This document shows positions 41,036 through 51,632 of a DNA stretch of 64,000 nucleotides, piece after piece. The DNA lies in contig NW_008805090.1 of the NCBI RefSeq assembly GCF_000004825.1, positions 496,001 to 560,000 of the forward strand, given 5' to 3'. Every line of letters starts with the position of its first letter. Within the stretch, counting starts at the first letter, position 1. The position numbers and the translations under genes are program-made. The DNA is from Heterostelium album PN500. Taxonomy: Eukaryota > Evosea > Eumycetozoa > Acytosteliales > Acytosteliaceae. The notes beneath the pieces were generated by a model. That model had not been told where the DNA came from. It worked only from the letters and a program-made list of their open reading frames with translations, and searched no databases.

Positions 41036-41199
41036 TTAGGCAACCCAGTATCCACGTCTCAAACTGTTGTTATTTTTTTGACCAGCAGCATAGTCGTTAC
41101 TCTTTCTTTTGAATAATCCTATTTTTATTTTTAATTTTAAAAAAGATTAGTATTAAGAAAATATCTATAAATTAAATATTTATAAATACCCCAGAACAT
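41036..41199 (-). CDS. Putative spliced 30-residue basic microprotein
   Basis: Two small exons, 41199-41190 (ATG TTC TGG G) and 41118-41036, joined by a 71-bp intron with GTATTT donor and an AAATAG acceptor. The product is about 30 aa: MFWGLFKRKSNDYAAG followed by QKNNN and SLRRGYWVA. It has an aromatic N-terminus, basic clusters and ends at TAA. Support: phases fit, the leader is A-rich (AAATAAA before ATG), and the second exon is a compositional island inside 85% A+T DNA. No family is recognised, and conservation cannot be checked here. Confidence 0.5.
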
Positions 41200-41750
41200 T
41201 TTATTTTGATTTATTTAGTGATATAATAATATTGATACAAATGATTTATGAATTTTAGAATAGAACTGGACTAGATTTATAGTTCCTAAACCTAAAAAAT
41301 ATCTAAAATAAAAATAATAAAAAAAATAAAATAAGAAATAATTTCTTGATAAGTTTTCTTTTACTCATTTTATCATCCTGGGTACCAGAATATATAATAA
41401 GAAATCTGTTGAATAAAAATAATCTTCCCAAAAAAATCTGATCTAAGTTCCCAAAAAATTTTATAATTTTATTATTTTATTTTTTTTGGCATCATAGAGA
41501 GCCAAAATTCCGAATGCCTTTTGGTATCGGGATTTAGAATACTGAATAGATTCGATGAATTCAATTCAATTGGCCCATGATCATACCATCTTAAAAAAAA
41601 AAATTAATTTATTGAAAAAAAAATGAAAAATAATATTGAAATTAAAATGGAACTTCTTTTTTTTGTAAGAATTTAATTAAAATTAAAAATTAACTTTTAA
41701 TATTTTTTTTTAATGTAATTGCAATTTTCATATTTTTTTTAAAAGCATCA
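41200..41750. other. Intergenic with an unexplained complex-sequence island
   Basis: Mostly A+T-rich, but 41485-41590 has balanced composition. It is open on the minus strand (RWYDHGPIELNSSNLFSIL ... HSEFWLS) behind a good acceptor-like TTTTAAG, and is also open on the plus strand for about 35 codons. A second complex patch lies at 41360-41450. A gene fragment or terminal exon is possible. Confidence 0.3.
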
Positions 41751-43061
41751 ATGTTTGATTCATTCATACAATTCCCAGTACCAACTGTCAATGATGATGA
41801 TGGTGATAATGATAATGATGATTCAAATAACAACAGCAACAATCATCGACATCATCATCATTCCATAAATAAACCGTCAAAAGGTCTATTGGATCTGTTA
41901 AGCTCTCCACCTGAATCACCGATACCAACATTACCTTCGGTAGTTACTACAAAAAATAATAATGATAATGATAATGATGATAATGATACCAATCTAGAAG
42001 ATAATAGTAATAGTAATAGTAATAGTCAAACAACAACAACAAACACATCTTCACAATCATCTAACAACACTACTGCTGTTGGTATTATTACGAATAGTAG
42101 TAGTAGTAGTAGTAGTACAACAACTACAACTCCTAGTAGATCTCTGAATAGATCTGGCTCTTCAAAGAATATAGTTAGTCTTGAGAAACAGCTCAACGAT
42201 TGGCAAACCGATTTCTATCCATCGTTGGCCTATCGCCAAAAGAATAAGCATCAGAAGCAACTAAAGAAAGTACAACAACAGATACCAATTGATAATAATA
42301 GTAGCTATATATTTAAACAACAACAACAGAATTCACAAACACCAACACCAACACCAACAACATCATCAACACCATCATCCCCGACAATCTCTTTATTTTC
42401 AAACAGCAGTAAACCTGGTGAATTTCCAGTGTGTGATGAAGATAACCAACTGCTGAGTAAACGTGTATCTCAATGGCAACACGATATCAACAGTGAGATA
42501 GAGAGTTTCTCACAGAGTTTTATAGCAAGCCTACCGGAGCGACTAAAAGACTTTCACAAATCATCGAAAGATAAACAACCTTTGTTCCTTACACCGATCT
42601 CCAGCATAACTCCTATATCTGGCTCGCCTTCTTCACTTTCACCAACACTTGCTAGTAGCAACAACAATAACAACTATAGTAGTAGTAGCAGTAGTAGTAG
42701 TGGATCAGACCTATTATCTCCAACACCATTACCAGCTTCACTGGAACAGATTTCAACTTTTGAAGATAAAGATAAGGATAAAGATACCAGTAGTTTAAAT
42801 GTAAATATAGAGAACAATAAAAATATGATACCAGAGATAAAAGTAAGAGCAACGGAATCACCTATTCTTAAGAATACTACACCGGAAGTCGATCAAGAAC
42901 AACTACTACATCCACAAACATTGCCTCTGGAATTGAAAAAGTCGACCGACGATTTGGAATCCAACTTTCAAACATGGAGAAGACTATTCAATGAGAAAAT
43001 GGATCAAAGAATGAAAATTACAGATTTAAAGACTCATGGAAAGATACAAATAAATGATTAA
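41751..43061 (+). CDS. Unknown low-complexity protein with three tryptophan-centred helical motifs
   Basis: Single-exon frame of 436 aa, start ATG in MFDSFIQFPVPTVNDDD after an A-rich leader. Not recognised as a known family. Most of the protein is D/N, S/T, Q and P-rich and likely disordered. Three similar short predicted helices stand out: VSLEKQLNDWQTDFYPSL (about residue 144), LLSKRVSQWQHDINSEIESF (about 234) and DDLESNFQTWRRLFNEKMDQ (near the C-terminus). Each has a Trp six to eight residues after a Leu-rich start. A role as a scaffold or adaptor would be guesswork. Confidence 0.7.
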   Translation: MFDSFIQFPVPTVNDDDGDNDNDDSNNNSNNHRHHHHSINKPSKGLLDLLSSPPESPIPTLPSVVTTKNNNDNDNDDNDTNLEDNSNSNSNSQTTTTNTSSQSSNNTTAVGIITNSSSSSSSTTTTTPSRSLNRSGSSKNIVSLEKQLNDWQTDFYPSLAYRQKNKHQKQLKKVQQQIPIDNNSSYIFKQQQQNSQTPTPTPTTSSTPSSPTISLFSNSSKPGEFPVCDEDNQLLSKRVSQWQHDINSEIESFSQSFIASLPERLKDFHKSSKDKQPLFLTPISSITPISGSPSSLSPTLASSNNNNNYSSSSSSSSGSDLLSPTPLPASLEQISTFEDKDKDKDTSSLNVNIENNKNMIPEIKVRATESPILKNTTPEVDQEQLLHPQTLPLELKKSTDDLESNFQTWRRLFNEKMDQRMKITDLKTHGKIQIND

Positions 43062-43611
43062 TGTTTTTTTTTTTAAAAAGTTTTTTTTATTTTTATTTTT
43101 TTTTTCTTCGATATAAATAACATTATAATTAATGTTATTATATTTATATATATATATATATAATTATTAAAATAGTATAGTATAAGGTGTCAACTTTGTT
43201 GGTTGAATAGTAAACACCTATAAAGAACATTGAACTGAAGAATTCTATTTGAATTGGTATGGTTTTAGTTTGTTGATGTTGTTGTTGTTGTTGTTACTGT
43301 TTGTATTTGAAGGTAAGATAAATCATACCTACTATAATGATTAATGTTGATTCTAAGCTAAGCTAAACCAAGCTAAGCTAGTGGATATTGATACAACTCA
43401 AGATATATACATAAAAAGGGGGCGGGGCAATCCTCTCTAAAAATGTAGTATTTTTATATTAAGGTAATGTTTGTTATTGATATTAACAAGAGGTTATATA
43501 TAAATACTAGAATATGATGATTATTATTATTATATTGGAAAGATTCATTATCATTATTTTCTTTTTACATTATAGCTATTACTATTATATTATTATTATT
43601 ACTATTTTTTA
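43062..43611. other. Intergenic between convergent genes, no gene seen
   Basis: Two 3' flanks meet here. Contains TA repeats (43147-43162), a short duplicated AAGCTAAGCTA motif (43355-43380) and an isolated G-rich stretch AGGGGGCGGGGC near 43418-43429, unusual in such A+T-rich DNA. Confidence 0.5.
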
Positions 43612-45070
43612 TTAAGGCAAAGAATTACCTTGAGATCTCTCAAGATAAATCTTTGACTTTAAAAATTCACCCAAAGAGTTCTCTATCATCATTTGTTCCA
43701 GTTCCTCTTGTATATCGTTGAAAAGATAGTTGCTATTTAGACTTCCGAATCTAACTTCGTCTACATCGATGGAATCGTCGTTGAAAAGATCGTCAAAGTC
43801 AACTTCGAGATGATCTGCTGTCGACTCGTCTGTGCTTCCAGAGAATGATGACGATCCATTAATAATCATGCTCTTTCTGTGGTTGCCCGAATTGAAACCA
43901 CCAGTGCTGCTGCTGTAACTGTGGGTATGGTAACCGTTGCTACCGACACCGGTGTCATTTCCATTGGCAGTGGTACTAGACGTCGAGTAGTAGGTGATGC
44001 TGCCACCAATGTCCTGGGTGGTTCCATTGGTGCCAACCACTGTTGCAGCGTTGTTGTTGGAGGTTGGTGAGTGTGTGGGAGAGCAAAATGGCGATGTATA
44101 GGGCGATGGATTTGGCGAGCTTGTTCCATTGGGTAGTGCTGCCGCTGGGTTTGAAGCGCTGGCTGACCTCGAAACGCGTGGACTGTGAAAAAACTTGGGA
44201 CTGACAATACTGTTTGAGTTACTATTGTTGTTGTTTTGATTTTGGCAGGTACCTGTATTACCGTTGCCATTCGCATTGACATTACTATATATATAACTAC
44301 TGTTGTTGGTTGTTAAACTAAGATGATTACTACTATTTATATTGCTGGCCATATTTCCAGACGACGACGATGACGACGACGATGATGGAGATGATGACGA
44401 CGACGATGAAGAGTTGGTAAATATATTTGAACTGCCACCACTACCACTGCCACTTCCGTACGAAGTGGAACTCTTCAATGCAGGTAATATAACATCCGCC
44501 CAATATTTCTTTTTTGACTTTCGTTTGGGAAATGTCTCTGTCTTGTTTATCGTTGTTGGCAATACAAATGTCTTTTTCAGCTTCTCCTTTAATAAATCTT
44601 TTTGTTTACTATATATATTAATTTCATATTTAGAATTATCTTTAATAAACTAATATGAACAGAAATGATATCATTAGTAAAACATCATCATTTTTTTCAT
44701 AAACATAATTTTACTTACTTTTTTATAAATTTCTTCTGCCATGGTATACATTTCGGATGCAGATCCATTTTTACTCTTATATTTTTCGATAGCTTCCCAA
44801 CATAACAAGTTCTCCACACAGAATTGTGATTTTAAAAAATCATAAAAAGCTGATCTAAAAATCGAAATTATATATTAATCTAACTTTTATTCTAAAAATA
44901 TCTCCAAATGTAGATGTTCTATAAATTTACCTTAGACTAGAGTTTTTTAAAATATCGTTCAAAATGGATTTAGAATTTCTTTGGTACATTTCATTTTCTA
45001 ATTTCTTTTTTGAAAGAGTATTTTGATTTATATTCATATCTTGTTTTTTTTTGGAAATAATGGACATCAT
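43612..45070 (-). CDS. RGS-domain protein with the RGS fold interrupted by a long low-complexity insert
   Basis: Regulator of G-protein signalling type protein, expected to speed GTP hydrolysis on G-alpha subunits. Exons 45070-44931, 44854-44719, 44649-43612 give 437 aa. The N-terminal half of the RGS fold is clear: SLRSAFYDFLKSQFCVENLLCWEAIEKY, then AEEIYKKFIKDNSKYEIN and the following Leu/Lys-rich helix (about residues 33-110). A stretch of about 260 residues rich in S, G, N and T follows. The last 35 residues (IQEELEQMMIENSLGEFLKS KIYLER) match the final RGS helices, where a hydrophobic M...SL..FL.S..Y pattern is expected. Start at 45070 or 45067 (tandem ATG). The split domain is inference from pattern, not alignment. 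Confidence 0.8.
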
Positions 45071-48000
45071 TAATATTTAAATAGATATATAATAAACATA
45101 TATAATGTAGAAGATTTTATATTATTACTATTATATTACTGTAAATTTAATGTAGCAAAGAAAATAGAAGAAGTAGTAGGAGTAAGAAATAAACAAGTAG
45201 GAACAAGTCAAAATAATTATTATTATTAATAAGAAAAAATTAAAAATAATATTATTATTGTTTTCGTGCTTTGTCTTTTGGATAGTGGTTTTATGATTTA
45301 TTGATTGAAATGGATATAAGGTAAAATAATTTGTTTTATTTTTCAATCAATCCATCAAATGTGTAAAGAGTGAATTTAAAAAAAAAAGAAAGAAAAAGAA
45401 CTGAACAACAAACAAATTGAAAAAGAGAACTACAAACTAGTTTAGAATGTATATATCTACCAATCTATATACCAATCTCAAAACTTTATAAAAAAATAAA
45501 CAATAAATGATCGCTGACTGACTGAAACCACACAGTATTTTAACAAATAAACATTATTTTAAATCAAGACCGAAATTAATTAGGAGTATTGAATTATGAT
45601 TGTTGAAAAAGATTAATATATAAATGGAAATTGATTACTACTGTACTAGCGAGAAAGATATTTGATTATTAAATATATAATTATTATTATAATTGTTGTT
45701 ATTTCTATTATTGTTATTATTGAAATATAATTATTATTTTTTTGACTTTAATGTTAAAAATTAAATAAAAGATTGTAATAGATATTGGCTGATTATTTAA
45801 TAGATAATGTTAGTTTGACAGAGTGAATGATTATGGATTCTCTGTATCATCACAATATAAGCATAGCAAAATGTAGTTGTGTGTTTCACATCCAAATAAT
45901 GGAAATCTAAAAACACCAAACAGACTTTTGATGATGTTGGATTTATTTTTTATTTTTTGTTTCCTAATTTCAAAGTCAATTGATTTATTAATGGATATAT
46001 TATATTTTCTTATCAGTAATATTATTATGATTCATTCTGTTTGTTATAATTTATTATTTGTTCAACAACATTTATAAATGTTTAATAACATATGATTGAT
46101 GTAAAGGTAGTATAGGGGTAGTGGTTTCCGTGGTGATAGGGTTGATGGATCAATCAAAAAGATAAATAAACACTAACCACCACACAATTATTACATTCAA
46201 CAAATAAGAATAAATATAAAAAAATAGATTGTTTTTTGTTTAAACTCTAATAATTATAGATAATAATAGTATATATAAATGAGAGAATTGACAACATGAT
46301 ACATAACCCACTACAAAATATCTCACCACATACACACACTAACTCTTCTAAAACTAATTTATTCAAGATTTTGTGATGATTTATATATTGTTTTGTTAGA
46401 TGATTTCCTTCATAAGATGAATAGAAATGGTACTGTTGTGTATATAGAACAGAATACATACATACTAGATTTGTGTAATTGTGTCAAACAATAATGGAAT
46501 GTGGTAATAAAAACAAAAAGATGATGAGAATTTTGAGTGTTTAACCAAGGAATATGTGCTGTTGGATAATGTATGATCGACAATTGTATTGTGATATTTA
46601 TGATATCACAACAAACAAATATAGAATACAAAAACGTTTTAGGTTGCACACCTGCGAAAGGGGTGTAGAGATATATGTTTTAGAGAGAGAATAATTTGGG
46701 ATTATTAAGAAATCAATTATTTTCTTCCAAAATCAATTAATTTACTCTCATTCCAAAATACTATTATACTCCTATTAATATTTGTATTTAATTTAATGAC
46801 ATAAAACAAACACATATGATTGATAACTTCTTATTTGACAATTTTTAATGAAAATATTGTTATTGTATACCTTTTTTTATTCCCAGTTCATATTTTATGT
46901 TCTAATATGATTGATGTTATTGCTGATGTGATATTTTCTAAAATAATACTTGGGAATAACCACCTTTTATGAGAAACCATCAATTTAATATATATATGTT
47001 GTTTACTTAACCATAGATATTGATTTTTATAACAACTAATTGTATAATAATAAATTTTAAATATTTTAAATAAAATAATTTGTTATTCGAAAAAAGAGAA
47101 TAAGTATTTCTCTTTTTTAGTTGGTTATTAAGGAGAAGGTGATTGTGAAGTTGAAGAAAAAAATTTATAAACTACAAAGGAATGAAGAATGTGGAGTTAA
47201 AATTGTCAAGAGTTGCTTTGTTTTTTTTTGTTTTTAAAAAAAAAAAAATTTCCATTTTTAGATACGACTATGATGGACATTTGTATTGTTTTAATTATCT
47301 ATTACTAAGGATGTGTGGAATATTGTGTAATAAATTGAATATATTTAAAAAAAAAACAACCACGTTGAATTAAAAAAAATGATTAGATCTGAACACATTG
47401 TGATTTTAAAAAGGAGAATGAAAATCACTTTTTTTTTTTTTAATATAAAAATAATTATATAAACAATATATTGGTTAAAAATCTTCTACTTAAATAAGGT
47501 TATACTTACTTTGATTGTTAGTCATATTAACAATTTAATTAATCTACTACTATTGTTTTTTTTGTTAAAACTTTTTTTTTTTGCTCTTTCTAAATATATT
47601 GACAGATTAATGTATTTATTTAAAAATTGTAAGATGTAGAATAATTTATTTTACTATAGAAAAAGATAAAATAATAAATATCAAAGGATTTAAATCAAAT
47701 AGAAATAATAACTTACATAGTACAGATGATATTTTTAATGTTATAATTTTTAGAGGGTATTATTACTTGTTTACTTTTAAGAATGTTTTAGAAAAGAATT
47801 GGTAGGATTCAAGTCATCCTACTTTTATAATTCGGTACTCTCACCATCGACATACAAATTTAACAATTTCATTTAAATGTATTCTTTATTTTATTTTTAT
47901 TTTATTTTATTTTATTTTATTTTATTTTTTTATTTAGATAAAACCTGTGACTATGTTTATTCAAAGTCATGTATTATATAACCAAACAACACAAAAACAT

Positions 48001-48738
48001 CATCTTAAATGTCTGCTCAAGATGGATTGTCCCCAACCAATGATTTTCTTTAAAATTAGGTTCTCATTCAACCACAAACCATGCATATTTCCATTTTGTA
48101 TTCAATTGTTTAAATAAAAGATTATTTTTTTAATCTTTTTAAGAGTATGAGCTCACTGTTTGGCCATCTCACCAAGATTGGAATGAGAATTTTCAATTCT
48201 CTTGATTTTCCACAAAAGGAAAATTCAATCTCACTTGATCTTCTTTTTTTCTAAAACCATTCGAATTTTTTTTTCCATCCAATGATTTTTTCCAAATTTT
48301 GGTTGTTGTCCACCCTGGTGGAACTTGTTTGTTTGTGTTTTTTTTTTTGTTGATCTTTGAAAACAAAGAGACTCTTTGTTTTTTTTTTTCTCTTTTTCAT
48401 ATTAAATCAATAAAACACTGTTGATCCAAAATAAATGGCTCACTGAGCATAAAAAAATTGCATACAAAAAAATGTACTTTTGGGCCAACTCGATGACAAT
48501 ATAAAATCATAACCATTTTTGAAATTAATTGATCGATGTACAATGTGGTTTTTTCGATTTTGAAAAGCCCTCTGTCCAATCCAAATTTGAATTTTTTTTT
48601 GGTTTCAATTTTGTCTTTTAATCTTATTTTCTTTTTCCTAAAAAAATTAATTTTTGATATCGATTTTACCGATGACGATTTTATTGTTAATAAAATTATC
48701 ACCATTATTAAATATTCGATTTATTATTTATTTTTTAT
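45071..48738. other. Large intergenic region, no gene seen
   Basis: About 3.7 kb of A+T-rich DNA upstream of the RGS gene. Holds a TTTTA repeat tract (47890-47935), hairpins at 47802-47822 and 48185-48201, and an imperfect 26-bp direct repeat starting at 48037 and 48279. Short open frames (for example 45877-46077, 46410-46649, 48397-48705) have no convincing coding character. The 47990-48330 part is less A+T-rich and could be an RNA gene or a decayed gene. Confidence 0.45.
47802..47822. other. Perfect 7-bp hairpin followed by a T run
   Basis: GTAGGAT and ATCCTAC arms around a TCAAGTC loop, followed directly by TTTTA. Considered as part of a tRNA T-arm but the loop is shifted by one and no acceptor or anticodon arm fits. 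Function unknown. Confidence 0.4.
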
Positions 48739-50724
48739 TTAATTGGTTTCTTCTTTTAGCAAATCTAATCGCTCTGATAATAGTTTAAAAATATGTTGAT
48801 ATCCCTTTTGCTCTGATTGTACCAATGCTTTTCTCGTGAATCCTTCTTTTCGATGGATCAAAAGATACTCGACCACCCGAAGAAATCCAAATGATGCAGC
48901 TTCATCTAGTGCCTGGGTGGTACATTTGCAATTGGTTTTACTATCCAAAAAGATGACCACCTCCAGACTACCAACCATAGAGGCCTTATCAAGAGAGCAC
49001 GAAGTACTAAAATCTATATTGGGGTTGAATCGATAGAGACTCTCAATTGCTGCTGGAAACAAAAAGGATTGGCTATACGCATCCCTATCGAAACCCTCTG
49101 TTCTGTTTTGCAATAGGAAATCTATCATTTCACAGTGTCCAAATAATGATGCTCTATTGACTGCCTGCATAGTGCAACCTTCAGTTCTATTGTAGTGAAG
49201 GAATTTTACAACTTCTAAATGATTTTTTTCAGCCGCCAAGTCCATTGCTCGAGTGGTGAAAGCCTCAGTGGTATTGGAATGGATCCATTTCACAAGCTCC
49301 AAGTTGCCGTAGCCAGCTGCATTATCGATTGCAGCGGATCCAACACGGTATCCATTACAGAGAAGAAATTGAATAACATCAAGTGGTCCATCTTTAAACA
49401 GCTCCGTCATAGACGCCTCAATAGCACCGGTATCAAACAACTGTTTTCTATGGTAGAGATTGACCAAATCTATATCTATTGGAATTATATCGATTACCAC
49501 TTGAGATGCACATCTATCTTGATTATCAAGTAGCAGCACCGCAATCTTTAATGATTTACACTGACGGAATGATTCCAGTGTGTATTGTTCCGTTCTATTT
49601 CTTAATAGCCATGAAACCATTTCATAGTGATCGTTTTTAACTGCGCAATCGATGGGAGACACAAACAGAGAAGCTTGTATATTTTGTTGTGTCAAATACT
49701 GGACCACATCCAATCTATTCATGGCCGCTGCAGATTCAAGCAAGTTTGTCCAGCTTTGAGTTTTATCGAAATCAAATATCATGGTGTTGGTGAAATCAGA
49801 GAATACCTCGTTGAAATGCTTTTCACTTCCGGCCTCTAGAGCAAGAGTTACCAAAGGAAATCTCTTCAAAGAGGATTTAAAAGTTTTCCACAGCCATTCC
49901 ATTATAAGAGGTTGTGAATACCTTACTGCCCACTCATAGCAATTATAGATATGAATAGAGGACTGAAACCATCCAACAACTGGATTGAGAAACATAAACT
50001 TGACCAAATCGATATCTTTGGTTGCAACCACATCATTCATGTAGATATGACCCATCATAACGCTAATGTACTGAAGATCCACTGTCTTTATCAAATACTG
50101 CAACATTTCTATTTGTTTGTTTTTGATTAACCCAACGATTAGCTTACGAGTGTCAAGTTGCCCTTCAAAAGGGTTATGGTTAGAATGTTCATTCAACCAC
50201 TGAAAAACTTGAAGATGTCCGTGTTTGGCCGCTCTCCTAAATGCATCGTCGGTGAAACCTTCGGTTCGATTCGTCCTGAGGAAATCGCACAAGTCAAGGT
50301 GTCCACCTGCAGCTGCGCCATCCATTGCGTTTCTGGACACAGATATCGGGACACTAGTTGTCTCACAAAGTAATTTAACAGTATCAAGCATTCCATTTCT
50401 ACAGCAGCCATCGAACAACAATGGCCATAACTTAAAAAGCTGTGGTTCTCGCACCAATAGTAGCTCAATGACTCTTTGTGATTTGAGCTTGGTGATCATT
50501 TTGAGAGCTTTCTCTGAATAGATAATATAACGATGTTCACCACGCTCACTCGATAGCTTGTCCATAAAAAGATTGACCTGTTTATTCTCAAGCATATATT
50601 CTACCGACAAGATCTTGTGATAGTTGTACGAGAAAACTCCTAGATCCAATGCTATCAACGGAATGAATTCCAAAATTCTCTTTAAAAGTATCTTATTTTT
50701 TATTAATTGATTGAATGTAGTCAT
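48739..50724 (-). CDS. Ankyrin-repeat-family protein of the dictyostelid-expanded type
   Basis: Single-exon protein of 661 aa. The N-terminus (FNQLIKNKILLKRILEFI) resembles the F-box-like start common to dictyostelid multigene families. The body is built of diverged ankyrin-like units with the recurring phrase NRTEGFT/CT followed by A...AA..GHLEVV.FL, for example AVNRASLFGHCEMIDFLLQ and ALDEAASFGFLRVVEYLL. About ten or more units are visible. Ankyrin repeats mediate protein binding; no catalytic domain is present. ATG at 50724 follows an A-rich leader. A related partial gene begins at 63343. Confidence 0.85.
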   Translation of the reverse strand: MTTFNQLIKNKILLKRILEFIPLIALDLGVFSYNYHKILSVEYMLENKQVNLFMDKLSSERGEHRYIIYSEKALKMITKLKSQRVIELLLVREPQLFKLWPLLFDGCCRNGMLDTVKLLCETTSVPISVSRNAMDGAAAGGHLDLCDFLRTNRTEGFTDDAFRRAAKHGHLQVFQWLNEHSNHNPFEGQLDTRKLIVGLIKNKQIEMLQYLIKTVDLQYISVMMGHIYMNDVVATKDIDLVKFMFLNPVVGWFQSSIHIYNCYEWAVRYSQPLIMEWLWKTFKSSLKRFPLVTLALEAGSEKHFNEVFSDFTNTMIFDFDKTQSWTNLLESAAAMNRLDVVQYLTQQNIQASLFVSPIDCAVKNDHYEMVSWLLRNRTEQYTLESFRQCKSLKIAVLLLDNQDRCASQVVIDIIPIDIDLVNLYHRKQLFDTGAIEASMTELFKDGPLDVIQFLLCNGYRVGSAAIDNAAGYGNLELVKWIHSNTTEAFTTRAMDLAAEKNHLEVVKFLHYNRTEGCTMQAVNRASLFGHCEMIDFLLQNRTEGFDRDAYSQSFLFPAAIESLYRFNPNIDFSTSCSLDKASMVGSLEVVIFLDSKTNCKCTTQALDEAASFGFLRVVEYLLIHRKEGFTRKALVQSEQKGYQHIFKLLSERLDLLKEETN

Positions 50725-51601
50725 TCTCTACTTTACTTTTACTATTTTACAAATAAATTAATTAATTAACTAAATTAGATCTAAATCTAACTAAATGAAT
50801 AAAAAAAAAAAAAAAAAAAGAAAAGACAAATATGCAGCCTGGTTTTTCTCTTTCTTGAGCATTAGAGCAAAAAATAAAATTTTATTCTTTATAAATTCTC
50901 AAATATAAAAAAATAAATTAAAATAAATAATAAATAATAATTCAAAACTTATGAAGATCTGAAATAATTTGATATATTGCATTTTTGTATTTTCATTGTT
51001 CATCTTCTTGTTTGTAAAAGAAATAAATCAATATTTTATTGATGATGATAGTTGTTTAGCATTTTTTTCGGGTATTAAAGGTCACGATTATTTTTAGATC
51101 CTTTATAATAACAAAAAATTCAAAAAACAAAATTCACAAAACGGTATTTTTTGAAAAATTGGAAAATAATGAGTGGGGGTACAATTATTAATACTATTTT
51201 TTGTTTTTTATCATTGATCCAAATTATCTTATCACTCTTGTCAATTAAACACCAAAATAAATCATAAAAATAATAAAAAGATAGAAATATTTATTAACAA
51301 TTGTAAAAATAAAAAATAATTATTATAGTTAAATAGATAGATAAAAAATTTAACTTATCAAAAAAGAAAAAAAAAAAGGTATATTTAATAATAAAAAATA
51401 ATCATTTATTATTTATTTGTTCAACTATTTTTCGTTCGCAATCTTTCTTTCTTTCTTTAATCTTTTCGATCTCTTGTTTCACTCTCTTATTATTTCGACA
51501 ATCAACTACAAGCCAGCAGCTTCACAATCCAACACAATATTTTTAAGGTCTCCAAAGAAACAAAAATCTTTTAATTATTTGAAAAAAAAACCAAAATTTA
51601 C

Positions 51602-51632
<31 letters not shown>

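Noticed and set aside
43612-45070. Reading the RGS gene as a single-exon Ser/Gly-rich protein of 316 aa starting at MPTTIN
   Set aside because: Start would be a non-ATG codon, and two upstream exons splice in phase to complete the RGS helices.
45877-46649. Several 60-80 codon frames in the RGS upstream region
   Set aside because: A+T-driven, no leader context, mutually overlapping and without domain features.
47802-47822. tRNA T-arm
   Set aside because: Loop register is off by one and no acceptor, D or anticodon arm can be drawn nearby.
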